Below are positions 1 through 8,701 of a stretch of DNA of 64,000 nucleotides, piece after piece. This DNA comes from an uncultured Bacillota bacterium (GTDB lineage: Bacteria > Bacillota > Clostridia > Peptostreptococcales > Anaerovoracaceae). Where the stretch lies: assembly GCA_927441425.1 (NCBI GenBank), contig CAKMKG010000011.1, forward strand, positions 53,472-117,471, read 5' to 3'. Position 1 is the stretch's first letter; every line of letters starts with the position of its first letter. The translations under genes and the position numbers were made by a program. Under the pieces are notes generated by a model. That model saw only the letters and a program-made list of their open reading frames with translations, had not been told where the DNA came from and did not search any database.

Positions 1-1
1 C

Positions 2-223
2 GGCAAAGGAAGCCTGAAGGGATACATGGTGGATACAGAGGCAGCGGTAATCGAAGGGGATATTCTCATCACGTCCGGTATGGGCATGTATCCGGAGGGC
101 ATTCCCATCGGCAAAGTAAAAAAGGTCGAATGGAATAATGACACGCTACTCAAAACAGTAAACATTGAGCCCAGCGCATATTTTAAAAATTTGCAGAAGG
201 TTACCGTATTGGTGAAAAAATGA
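2..223 (+). CDS. mreC: MreC, C-terminal end (partial)
   Basis: This is the last 73 codons of the rod-shape protein MreC, an extracytoplasmic scaffold of the elongation (MreBCD-RodA-PBP2) complex. The open frame runs in from the left edge, so the ATG at 26 in the ORF track is internal. The segment has the beta-rich end typical of MreC (a GDILITSG..GMYPEGIPIGKV pattern followed by a short hydrophobic strand). It ends 13 bases before mreD, and mreD plus PBP2 follow, which is the standard order. The N-terminal membrane anchor and coiled coil lie outside the window. Confidence 0.9.
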   Translation, partial: GKGSLKGYMVDTEAAVIEGDILITSGMGMYPEGIPIGKVKKVEWNNDTLLKTVNIEPSAYFKNLQKVTVLVKK

Positions 224-236
224 TCAGGAGGCAGCT

Positions 237-773
237 GTGAAATACAGATACTCATTTTTAATATTTTTTTTGGCATTCATACTGCAATCCACAATTATGA
301 ATCATTTCGGGATTTTTCAGATGTCACCCAATTTGATCCTTTGCCTGGTGGTGATTTTTTCATTTTTGTATGAGGGCTACAACGGAATTGTTTTCGGCAT
401 TGTTTTTGGATTTGTCAGTGATATCTGTTTTGCCGAGATTATTGGAATCACTGCCATGTGTAACTTTGCTGTGGCGTTGATCTGCATAGAAATGAAGCGA
501 TACTTTTATAAAGAAAGCAGAATTTCCGTCATGATTGCAACCAGCATTGGGACAGTCGTGTATGCATTATTCTTTTGGAGCGTCTACAGAATACTCGGGA
601 AGGGCGCTGACTTTGTATATGTAATGGAAAAAGAGGCCATACTGCTGATTTATCATATCTTTATCACCATGGTGATTTATCAGATCATTCGCCGAAGTGT
701 CATTAAACACAGCGGCGACCGATATATGTACCGGGGAAACCTGCAAGAGGCAAGGAGCTTGAATCGATCATGA
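237..773 (+). CDS. mreD: MreD, rod shape-determining membrane protein
   Basis: A 178-residue, very hydrophobic protein with about five membrane segments. MreD links MreC to RodA/PBP2 in the cell-elongation complex. The start is GTG at 237, preceded by AGGAGG at a normal distance. The 3' end overlaps the next gene by an ATGA, so mreC-mreD-PBP2 are translationally coupled. Sequence conservation in MreD is always low; the call rests on topology, length (usual about 165-180) and position between mreC and the PBP2 gene. Confidence 0.88.
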   Translation: MKYRYSFLIFFLAFILQSTIMNHFGIFQMSPNLILCLVVIFSFLYEGYNGIVFGIVFGFVSDICFAEIIGITAMCNFAVALICIEMKRYFYKESRISVMIATSIGTVVYALFFWSVYRILGKGADFVYVMEKEAILLIYHIFITMVIYQIIRRSVIKHSGDRYMYRGNLQEARSLNRS

Positions 774-3520
774 AGTGGATAAAATCTAGGAACAACCAAA
801 TACTCACCATGGTTATGATTATGATGGCAATCTTGACGATCAGACTCTTTGGGTTAACGGTAGTGGAAGGCAGCCAGTGGGATGAAGCTGCTTCCGGTCT
901 CAGCATAAAAAGCATCAATTCTTCCGCGCCCAGAGGTGAAATTCTGGATCGGTACGGAAGAGTCTTGGCGGGCAATATTCCCAGCTTTACTGTTCAGTTC
1001 AGCGCCGGGGATCTATCCAATGAGCAGATCAACACAGTCTCAAAAAATCTGATCCACATTCTGGAGGTCAATGGAGATGCGTATTATGACAATTTCCCGA
1101 TCTTAATCGAGAACGGCAATTTTGTGTATACCTATCATAAAGATATCAAGGATTGGCTTGCCGCGCAAGCAATGCAGACAGATTATTCGGCAGAGCAGGC
1201 ATTCGACGAGATGAGAAGACGACAGAACATAGAAGAAGGTCTTGATAAATATGGAGCACAAGTGGAGCTTCAAACAGTATATAATATTTTTCCGCCGATT
1301 TCCGTTAAGAACATGAAGTTCTTAAAAGAATTGGATAAAGAAAGCTTTTTGGGCAGATATTATCTTGATACTGATTTAACTGCGGAACAAGCTTTCAATG
1401 CACTCAGAGAAAAGTTTGAGATCTCACCTGCACTGTCTGATACCGAAGCAAGGAAAATTATGGTGGTGCGAAACGAGCTGTCATCCCAAGGTTACCGGAA
1501 ATATATGCCTGCAAAAATTGCTGGCGGTGTTTCAAATAAAACCATCGTGATCATTGAAGAGAAAAATTCTGATCTGCCCGGCGTGGAAGTAGTTGCTGAA
1601 TCCGTAAGATATTATCCCAATGAAAATACCGCTGCCCATGTTTTGGGATATCTGGGGCAGATTTCGGAAAGCGAGAAGGCTTCCTATGATGAAAAAGGCT
1701 ACAAGACCACTGATATGGTTGGTCAGGAAGGAATCGAAAAAGCCTATGAATCTACCCTGAAAGGACAGGATGGTACAAAGAACGTAGAGGTGAATGCCTT
1801 CGGAGAGCTGGTTCGAGTCATTAATGAAACGGAGCCGCAAAAGGGGAAGGATGTTTATTTAACCATCGACCTGGAGCTGCAAAAGACGGCGGAAGCTGCC
1901 TTGCAGCAAGCGCTCACTGAAATTCAAAAAGCCGGAACATTCCAAAGCCAGTGGGGGGATATTAAATACGGAACTGCATATAAAAATGCCAATGTGGGTG
2001 CAGTCGTTGCCCTAGACGTAAAGACAGGCGACGTGCTTGCTATGGCAAGTTACCCGAATTTCAATCCGAATTTATTTGCAACAGGAATCAGCAAGGACGA
2101 CTGGAAGGCCCTACAGGGAGAAAACCTGAGAGATCCTCTGTCACCCTTGCCATTGTTTAACGTAGCAGCCAGAACAGCTGTACAGCCTGGATCGACTTTT
2201 AAGATGGTAACCGCCACCGCCGCATTGGATAGCGGTTTGGATCCAAACAGAAAATTGCGGGATGGAGGTTATGTCAAGTTGGGAAACAGGACTTACGGTT
2301 GTTTGATATGGAACAGAACCAGAGGAAACCACGGATATATCAACCTAATGGAAGCACTGGAAGTATCATGCAATTATTATTTCTTTGATATCGCAACGGG
2401 ACGCGACTTTTATAAAAGGACCTCTCTGGGCTTGAAGGAGCCGATGAATATAGAGAAAATAACATCCTACGCGCAGCAATACGGACTTGGCTTAGAGACA
2501 GGGATAGAGATTCCGGAGACGGTTGTTCCTGTGCCCAGCCAGGAAAGAAAGCTTACTTCGATCAAATCCATGTTGAAAAACGTATTGATTGGTAGAGCAG
2601 AAATCTATTTCAAGAAGTCAATCATTGACGATAAGGCAAAACTGACGGAAAATATCAACACGATTGTAGGCTGGACAGAAGAGAACCCGAGCAGAAACGA
2701 ATTGATTGCACGAGTTGGAAACCTAGGTGTAAAAGAGAATTTGATTGAAACAGTTGTCGACCTCTGTAAGTTTACCTACTTCAATCAGGCAGCATGGACA
2801 ACGGGAGATGAACTAAATATCTCAATCGGTCAGGGAGAGAATGCCTATACACCTTTGCAAATGGCCAATTATGTTGCGACAATCGGTAACAAGGGTGTTC
2901 ATAATCAGGTAAGCCTCATCAAGGCAATCGAAGGGGAAGGCGCCCATGTAAAGGAGCCAGGCAAAAAGATAGATCTGAAAAATGAAAGTGATCTGGATTA
3001 TATTATTGAAGGAATGAAGCTGGTTGCAACAGGGTCAAAAGGTAGCTTAAGAGGAGCGTTTGGCAATTTCCCGGTTCAAGTTGCCGGCAAAACCGGAACC
3101 GCTGAGAGAGCAGGAAAAATCAATCCTCCCGACGAGGTGGAATATATCAAGCAGTATCTTCCTAGAATTAACAGCAGCTTGGTATGGGCTAATGTCGAAA
3201 TGGAATTGAACAGACTGATGAAGGAATATCCTGAAATCTATACAACGAAAAATTATGCGGTTAGACAGGCGGTGATCAATCTGAGCAACGGAAAGGTTAC
3301 CACAGCAAAGATCGATGCTTTTAAGGCCAGCTATGATCCTTTTGCTTGGGTCATGACGCTGGCCCCAGCCGATGATCCTCAAATCGCAGTAGCGGTACTG
3401 TTGTTTCAGGGAGGCACGTCGGGGTATGCCGCGCCGGTAGCACGAGAAGTAATCGGAAAATATCTGCAGCTTGATAAAGCGTATCAGGATTATAGCTTAG
3501 ACACGAAAATCACACAATGA
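770..3520 (+). CDS. mrdA: Penicillin-binding protein 2, elongation transpeptidase
   Basis: Class B PBP that crosslinks peptidoglycan during side-wall growth together with RodA. One membrane anchor (about residues 8-30) is followed by the PBP dimer domain and the transpeptidase domain. The three catalytic motifs are visible: SxxK in PGSTFK, SxN in SCN, and KTG in GKTGTAERAG. At 916 residues it is longer than the roughly 600-750 of typical PBP2. The extra length is an N-terminal helical insert, about 80 residues between SxN and the ISIGQG block, and about 60 residues after KTG. It overlaps mreD by four bases and is followed 10 bases later by the MinD-like gene. Confidence 0.93.
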   Translation: MKWIKSRNNQILTMVMIMMAILTIRLFGLTVVEGSQWDEAASGLSIKSINSSAPRGEILDRYGRVLAGNIPSFTVQFSAGDLSNEQINTVSKNLIHILEVNGDAYYDNFPILIENGNFVYTYHKDIKDWLAAQAMQTDYSAEQAFDEMRRRQNIEEGLDKYGAQVELQTVYNIFPPISVKNMKFLKELDKESFLGRYYLDTDLTAEQAFNALREKFEISPALSDTEARKIMVVRNELSSQGYRKYMPAKIAGGVSNKTIVIIEEKNSDLPGVEVVAESVRYYPNENTAAHVLGYLGQISESEKASYDEKGYKTTDMVGQEGIEKAYESTLKGQDGTKNVEVNAFGELVRVINETEPQKGKDVYLTIDLELQKTAEAALQQALTEIQKAGTFQSQWGDIKYGTAYKNANVGAVVALDVKTGDVLAMASYPNFNPNLFATGISKDDWKALQGENLRDPLSPLPLFNVAARTAVQPGSTFKMVTATAALDSGLDPNRKLRDGGYVKLGNRTYGCLIWNRTRGNHGYINLMEALEVSCNYYFFDIATGRDFYKRTSLGLKEPMNIEKITSYAQQYGLGLETGIEIPETVVPVPSQERKLTSIKSMLKNVLIGRAEIYFKKSIIDDKAKLTENINTIVGWTEENPSRNELIARVGNLGVKENLIETVVDLCKFTYFNQAAWTTGDELNISIGQGENAYTPLQMANYVATIGNKGVHNQVSLIKAIEGEGAHVKEPGKKIDLKNESDLDYIIEGMKLVATGSKGSLRGAFGNFPVQVAGKTGTAERAGKINPPDEVEYIKQYLPRINSSLVWANVEMELNRLMKEYPEIYTTKNYAVRQAVINLSNGKVTTAKIDAFKASYDPFAWVMTLAPADDPQIAVAVLLFQGGTSGYAAPVAREVIGKYLQLDKAYQDYSLDTKITQ

Positions 3521-3530
3521 GGAGAGAAAA

Positions 3531-4256
3531 ATGGGGAAGGTTATTTTAGTAGCTTCAGGAAAAGGTGGTGTCGGAAAGACGGTTTTTACGTCAAATGCCG
3601 GAGCGAAGCTTGCATTGGAAGGCTATAAGGTTGTCTTGATCGATATGAATATGGGTCTTCGAAACCTTGACATCTGTTTGGGTCTGGAGAATAAAGTGGT
3701 GTATGATGTTGCAGACGTCCTGACCGGTGTATGCAGGATCAAACAGGCATTGATCAAAGATAGGAGGTTTCCGGAGCTTTATTTAATGTCGGCTCCTCAA
3801 AACAAACAGAAAGCAGAAATCACCCCTCTCCACATGAAGGTGTTATGCAATAAATTAAAGAGAAACTTTGATTTTATACTTATCGATGCACCTGCAGGTA
3901 TCGGTGAAGACCTTGTCATTTCAGGCGCTGGAGCAGATTCGGCAGTCATCATAACCGTGCCGGAATATGCTGCAGTAAGAGATGCTGATGCGTTGGATCA
4001 GGTCCTTCTTGAAATAGGTATCAAAAAGAGAACCTATGTTATTAACAAAGTAATTGCTAATTTGATTTGTACAGGGCTTGTTCCTAGCATAGCCGAAATA
4101 GCAGAGGCAATGCGACCCAATATGGCTGGAATCATCCAATATGATGAGAACATCCTCATTGCGGCGAACAACGGCCTGCCTATCGTTTACAGGGAAGGAA
4201 CCTACATAGAAAAGAACTTCAAAAAGATATTGGAACGAATCATCGAAGCATCGTAA
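3531..4256 (+). CDS. minD: MinD-like P-loop ATPase, atypical
   Basis: ParA/MinD family ATPase of 241 residues with the deviant Walker A motif GKGGVGKT at residues 10-17 and the MinD signature GLRNLD. Classical MinD recruits MinC to the membrane and places the division site. Two features are atypical. The position aligned with catalytic Asp40 of E. coli MinD is Asn (IDMN, codon aat). The C-terminal amphipathic membrane-targeting helix is absent, the protein ending soon after the last core helix. No minC or minE is next to it. It is the last gene of the mre operon and a hairpin follows. It may be a true but modified MinD or a paralogue with another role; family assignment is firm, function is not. 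Confidence 0.8.
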   Translation: MGKVILVASGKGGVGKTVFTSNAGAKLALEGYKVVLIDMNMGLRNLDICLGLENKVVYDVADVLTGVCRIKQALIKDRRFPELYLMSAPQNKQKAEITPLHMKVLCNKLKRNFDFILIDAPAGIGEDLVISGAGADSAVIITVPEYAAVRDADALDQVLLEIGIKKRTYVINKVIANLICTGLVPSIAEIAEAMRPNMAGIIQYDENILIAANNGLPIVYREGTYIEKNFKKILERIIEAS

Positions 4257-4330
4257 AAAGGATCATTTCCGGTCTCTGGGACGAATAAAGGAAAGCGAAT
4301 AGTGTAGATCATTGAAAGGCAATAAAAATG

Positions 4331-4363
4331 AAACAATCATGCTTTTACGAAGCATGATTGTTT
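4331..4363. terminator. Bidirectional terminator between minD-like gene and rodA
   Basis: A perfect 14-bp stem (AAACAATCATGCTT and its complement) with a five-base loop, A-rich before and T-rich after. It lies between two convergent genes and can act in both directions. Confidence 0.8.
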
Positions 4364-4383
4364 CTATGTTGAGCTATCCTATT

Positions 4384-5490
4384 TTAGAAATTAATGATCT
4401 TGCTTCTTATGCCGACATTCAGCACGATGCCCAGAGCGATCATATTGGCGACAACAGAGGAGCCCCCGTAGCTGATAAACGGCAGAGTGATTCCGGTAAC
4501 CGGCATAATACCCATTGCCATGGCAATATTTTCAAATATCTGGAAGCAGAACATGGCCAGAATGCCGATTACAATCAGCGAACCATACATATCCTTGGCG
4601 TTATCTGCTATTTTAATCATTCGAAACAGAAATACGGTATATAAAAGAATAACGATAGCGCCGCCAATCATTCCAAGCTCTTCCGCAATTACAGAAAAGA
4701 TGAAATCTGATTTTTGAACAGGAAGGAATTTTAATTCCTTTTGCGTTCCTTCAAAAAGTCCCTTTCCAAAGATCCCTCCCGAGCCGATTGCAATCTTGGA
4801 ATTCCATACCTGATAATTCCCAGCGAGGGAATGGTTGTCCGGATGAAGGAATGCGTCAATTCGTTCCTTTTGGTGGGAAGCCATAAAACGGTACATGATC
4901 GGAATGGAGATCAAGAAAACTCCACCCAGCTTCGCAAACAGCTTATAATCAATTCCCGCAGAGAAAACCATAATTACAGTCATAAAACACATAACAACTG
5001 CAGTGCCAAGGTCTTCTTTCAGGATAATGCCAATAAACGGGGCCGCATAAAGAAGTGCCAATCCGATGCCCTTCATGGTATTTAAAGAACCTCGATTCCT
5101 TGTCAGATAACTTGCAAAGACAAGAACAAAAGAAATTTTAACAAGCTCCGAGGGCTGCATATCGATGGGCCCAAGATCCACCCAAGCACGGGCACCATAA
5201 TGCTCCACCCCCAAGCCGGGAATATAGACCATCAAAAGAAAAAGGATTGAAGCGGCATAGATGAGCTTTTCCAAGCTTTCAAAGGTTTTATAATTAAATA
5301 ATAGAACGATAAAAAGTGCTGCAGTACCAAGGCAATAGGCAGAAAATTGCACCGTAATATCCTTCGTAATGATAAACTGATCCTCATAAGAAGTGCTTCC
5401 GACCATGACGATGCTGATAATTGCGAACAAAACCGGCAGGAAGAGGAGCACTTTATCCATATTCTTCAGTAAATTTTTAAAATAATTCAT
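4384..5490 (-). CDS. rodA: RodA, SEDS-family peptidoglycan glycosyltransferase
   Basis: A 368-residue integral membrane protein with about ten transmembrane helices. RodA polymerises lipid II during elongation and works with PBP2, encoded convergently next door. SEDS signatures are visible: GHYGARAW-like (EHYGARAWVDLG), QPSE near residue 110, and the C-terminal GITLPFISYGGSS. I chose the start MNYFKNLL at 5490 because a GAAGG motif sits 9 bases upstream; the ORF-track start adds 11 residues with no ribosome binding site. It stands apart from the mre operon, facing it. Confidence 0.93.
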   Translation of the reverse strand: MNYFKNLLKNMDKVLLFLPVLFAIISIVMVGSTSYEDQFIITKDITVQFSAYCLGTAALFIVLLFNYKTFESLEKLIYAASILFLLMVYIPGLGVEHYGARAWVDLGPIDMQPSELVKISFVLVFASYLTRNRGSLNTMKGIGLALLYAAPFIGIILKEDLGTAVVMCFMTVIMVFSAGIDYKLFAKLGGVFLISIPIMYRFMASHQKERIDAFLHPDNHSLAGNYQVWNSKIAIGSGGIFGKGLFEGTQKELKFLPVQKSDFIFSVIAEELGMIGGAIVILLYTVFLFRMIKIADNAKDMYGSLIVIGILAMFCFQIFENIAMAMGIMPVTGITLPFISYGGSSVVANMIALGIVLNVGIRSKIINF

Positions 5491-5580
5491 AGATTGATAC
5501 CTTCTTTGCTTCCTTGGGGACAAAATTCCAGAAATAGTGATTTTATGGAAAATATCACTGTATACGGCGGCTATTTAAAC

Positions 5581-5610
5581 TTGACATTCTGTCACGATAA
5601 ACATTATAAT
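5581..5610 (+). promoter_or_regulatory. Probable sigma-A promoter of rny
   Basis: TTGACA at 5581-5586 and TATAAT at 5605-5610, both perfect consensus hexamers, separated by 18 bases, about 115 bases upstream of the rny start. No other gene lies between. Confidence 0.75.
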
Positions 5611-5726
5611 ATATATTGTGTAGTTATATCAATATGTAATTACGTAATGCTGATATTTAGTAATTTGCCCAAGGTTTTACGGGCGTTAAAAAGTAAAAAA
5701 TAATTTGGAGAAGGAGGTGTGTTAAC

Positions 5727-7268
5727 ATAGGAATAGGAATAGGAATACTCATTGGAATTGTTGCCTTAGCCTTTGGGCTGCTGGTTGGATATATATTCAG
5801 AAAAACTGTCGGAGAAAAAGCGATCGGAAGCGCGGAACAGAAAGCAAAGAATATGATCCTCGATGCTGAAAACAGATCGGAAACCATTAAGAAGGAAATA
5901 ACCATTGAAGCAAAAGAAGAAGCGCACAGAATGCGAAGTGAAGTTGAGCGCGAAATCAGAGAAAGAAGAGCTGAAATCCAAAGATCGGAAAAACGACTGA
6001 TCCAGAAGGAAGAAGCCATAGATCGAAAAACAGAGAATTTAGAAAAGAAAGAAGAAGGCATTACACAAAAAGAACAAGCATTAATTGAGAAACAACATGA
6101 ACTGGATGGTTTTATCTCCAGACAAATAGAGGAGCTGGAAAGAATCTCCGGGTACACAGTGGAGGAGGCAAAAAATGTTTTGCTGTCCAACATTGAAAAA
6201 GAGATCAGATACGAAGCATCTGTAATGATCAAGGATATTGAGTCCAAAGCAAAGGAAGAGGCCGATAAAAAGGCGAAAGAAATCATAACCGGAGCAATAC
6301 AGCGATGCGCTGCAGATCATGTTGCAGAGAGCACTGTTTCGGTGGTACAGCTTCCAAATGACGAAATGAAGGGACGTATCATCGGAAGAGAAGGAAGAAA
6401 TATCAGAGCGATAGAAACCTTGACCGGAATTGATTTAATTATCGACGATACACCGGAAGCAGTTATTTTATCCGGATTTGATCCTGTGAGAAGAGAAATT
6501 GCCAGACTGTCTCTTGAAAAGCTAATCGTGGATGGTAGAATTCATCCGGCAAGAATTGAAGAGATGGTGGAAAAAGCAGAAAAAGAAGTGAACAACATCA
6601 TTAAGGAAGAGGGTGAGCAGGCAACATTTGAGGTCGGCATACATAATCTTCATCCGGAATTGATTAAACTTCTTGGAAGATTAAAATACAGAACAAGTTA
6701 TGGACAAAATGTCTTGAAGCATTCGGTGGAGGTGGCTCATCTGGCAGGTTTGATGGCTGGAGAATTGGGACTTGATATCAAGACAGCCAAGAGAGCCGGA
6801 TTACTCCATGATATCGGAAAATCCATTGACCACGAGGTAGAGGGAACCCACGTTGATATCGGAATCGATCTTTTGAGAAAATACAAGGAATCGGAAACGA
6901 TCATCAATGGTATGGCAGCTCACCACGGCGACTACGAAGCAAAGAGCATGGAAGCGGTTCTGATCGCGGCAGCGGATGCATTATCGGCAGCAAGACCTGG
7001 CGCAAGAAGAGAAACCCTTGAAACGTATATCAAAAGACTGCAGAAGCTAGAGGAAATCGCAAATACAACACCTGGAGTTGAGCGATCCTTCGCAATTCAA
7101 GCCGGACGTGAAATCAGAATCTTAGCCAGACCGGAAGAGATGAATGATGAAGAAATCGTATTCCTGGCGAGAGAGATCAGCAAGAAGATCGAAAGCGAGC
7201 TGGAATATCCGGGACAAATCAAGGTCAACGTAATCAGAGAAACAAGAGCAATCGAATATGCAAAATAA
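5727..7268 (+). CDS. rny: Ribonuclease Y (ATA start codon proposed)
   Basis: Membrane-anchored endoribonuclease that starts mRNA decay. Order of parts: N-terminal membrane helix ([16 protein letters not shown]), a long charged coiled coil to about residue 200, a KH domain ([15 protein letters not shown]), and an HD domain with the HD pair in [12 protein letters not shown] and the later AAHHGD. The ORF-track ATG at 5853 would remove the membrane helix. The frame is open upstream but has no ATG, GTG or TTG. The only well-placed codon is ATA at 5727, nine bases after a perfect AAGGAGG, giving 513 residues, the normal family length. A terminator directly follows the stop codon. Confidence 0.9.
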   Translation: MGIGIGILIGIVALAFGLLVGYIFRKTVGEKAIGSAEQKAKNMILDAENRSETIKKEITIEAKEEAHRMRSEVEREIRERRAEIQRSEKRLIQKEEAIDRKTENLEKKEEGITQKEQALIEKQHELDGFISRQIEELERISGYTVEEAKNVLLSNIEKEIRYEASVMIKDIESKAKEEADKKAKEIITGAIQRCAADHVAESTVSVVQLPNDEMKGRIIGREGRNIRAIETLTGIDLIIDDTPEAVILSGFDPVRREIARLSLEKLIVDGRIHPARIEEMVEKAEKEVNNIIKEEGEQATFEVGIHNLHPELIKLLGRLKYRTSYGQNVLKHSVEVAHLAGLMAGELGLDIKTAKRAGLLHDIGKSIDHEVEGTHVDIGIDLLRKYKESETIINGMAAHHGDYEAKSMEAVLIAAADALSAARPGARRETLETYIKRLQKLEEIANTTPGVERSFAIQAGREIRILARPEEMNDEEIVFLAREISKKIESELEYPGQIKVNVIRETRAIEYAK

Positions 7269-7292
7269 AGAAGAGGCTTATGCCTCTTCTTT
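7267..7292 (+). terminator. Terminator of rny
   Basis: An 11-bp perfect stem, AAAGAAGAGGC with a TTAT loop, ending in CTTCTTTC, directly at the stop codon of rny. Confidence 0.75.
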
Positions 7293-7305
7293 CATGCAAA
7301 TGAAA

Positions 7306-7473
7306 AAGTATTTACAACGTTCCGTGAACGGAACTCCTACGCAAGCGAAGCTTGCTACGCTGTCCGTTTTGCCGTTGCAGCTAAAGCTGCGGCAAAAAGG
7401 CACGAAAACCGCCGCCTTTGAATGCTTCGCATTAATGCGGTAAGAGGTTTCACGGTTTCCTAAGTAAATACTT
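7306..7473. repeat. Hairpin-rich intergenic repeat, copy A
   Basis: A 168-base element bounded by a perfect 10-bp inverted repeat (AAGTATTTAC ... GTAAATACTT). Inside are several small stacked hairpins: CGTTCCGTGAACGGAACG, GCAAGCGAAGCTTGC, a GCAGCTAAAGCTGC stem and an AATGCTTCGCATT stem. About 55 bases at its left end recur in inverted orientation after thiI (copy B), and parts recur at copies C and D. It has no coding potential. It may be a small non-autonomous mobile element or a REP-like element; no transposase is in the window. Confidence 0.75.
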
Positions 7474-7540
7474 CTTTCAATCAATTAATTAACCAATTAC
7501 AAGGAAGAAAATCCAATTGGTTGGTCAGGTGGAGGACAAC

Positions 7541-8701
7541 ATGTTTGTGTATCTGGACAACAGCGCAACAACGAGACCATACGATGAAGTAATCTCGGAG
7601 TCTGTGAAATATATGGAAACCGATTATGGGAATCCATCTTCTTTGCATCGAATGGGAATCATTGCCGAAAAGGCCATCAAGGAGGCTAGAAAACGCATGG
7701 CTTTCTCATTGGGAGCAAGGGACGACGAAGTCTATTTCACTTCAGGTGGAACTGAGGCCGACAATATGGCTCTGTTCGGGGCGGTACAAGCCAGAAAAAG
7801 AAGAGGCAATAAAATTGTCACTTCTCAAATTGAACACCCAGCTGTTTTGGAAAGCTGCAGAAAGCTAGAAGAATTAGGCTTCCGAATAGAATACATCCCT
7901 GTGGATCGTAATGGTATGATCAATATACATGCACTGGAAAGTGCACTGGATGATCAAACCATTCTGATTTCAGTTATGCAAGTAAATAATGAAGTCGGAT
8001 CGATTCAGCCCATTTCAGAGTTGATTGAATTAAAAAGAAGTGTCGGAAATCAGCTGGGAACGGAAATTCTGCTACATACCGATGCAGTTCAGTCCTATGG
8101 CAAGCTGCCTATGCAAATCAATGGAATCGACTTGTTGTCCGTCAGCGGCCATAAGATCCATGGACCGAAGGGTGTCGGAGCCCTTTATATAAGAAAGGGA
8201 CTCAACATTCCACCTTATCATTTCGGTGGTGGTCAGGAACGTGGATTGCGGTCCGGTACCGAAAATGTACCTGCCATCGCCGGACTTGGAACCGCAGCAG
8301 AAGTAAGCTGCAGGAATATGGAAAGTCGAATAGAATCGATGAGATCGGTAAAAACTTACCTGACAGAAGGAATTCGTGCTGAGGTTCCGGATATCCGTTT
8401 TAACAGTTTGGAGGAAGGCAGCCCGGCTATTCTCAACGTAAGTTTTCTGGGTGTTCGAGGTGAAGTGCTGCTCCATTCACTGGAACAATCAGAGATTTAT
8501 GTTTCAACTGGATCAGCCTGCTCCTCAAACAAAAAAGGGCAAAGTCATGTCCTGAAAGCCATGGGGCTTTCCGATAAGGAAATAGAAGGAGCGATCCGAT
8601 TCAGCTTTAGCGAATTCAATACGATAGAAGAAATGGATTATGTTCTGGTTCAGTTGAAAGTTGCAGTACAGAAATATAGAAAGTTAGGTAGTTTCAGATG
8701 A
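7541..8701 (+). CDS. Cysteine desulfurase, probably dedicated to ThiI
   Basis: A PLP enzyme of 386 residues that takes sulfur from cysteine as an enzyme-bound persulfide. Visible features are the N-terminal YLDNSATT, the PLP lysine in SGHKIHGPKG, and the active-site cysteine in STGSACSS. The start is ATG at 7541 with GGAGG five bases upstream; the track start at TTG 7517 has no such site. The stop overlaps the thiI start by ATGA. In Bacillus the NifZ-ThiI pair has this arrangement and makes 4-thiouridine in tRNA, so a dedicated sulfur-donor role is inferred rather than general Fe-S assembly. There is no iscU beside it. Confidence 0.92.
   Translation: MFVYLDNSATTRPYDEVISESVKYMETDYGNPSSLHRMGIIAEKAIKEARKRMAFSLGARDDEVYFTSGGTEADNMALFGAVQARKRRGNKIVTSQIEHPAVLESCRKLEELGFRIEYIPVDRNGMINIHALESALDDQTILISVMQVNNEVGSIQPISELIELKRSVGNQLGTEILLHTDAVQSYGKLPMQINGIDLLSVSGHKIHGPKGVGALYIRKGLNIPPYHFGGGQERGLRSGTENVPAIAGLGTAAEVSCRNMESRIESMRSVKTYLTEGIRAEVPDIRFNSLEEGSPAILNVSFLGVRGEVLLHSLEQSEIYVSTGSACSSNKKGQSHVLKAMGLSDKEIEGAIRFSFSEFNTIEEMDYVLVQLKVAVQKYRKLGSFR

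Noticed and set aside
5657-6320. Long minus-strand ORFs across rny (209 and 79 residues)
   Set aside because: They are serine/phenylalanine-rich mirror frames of the GAA/AAA-rich coiled coil of RNase Y with no ribosome binding site.
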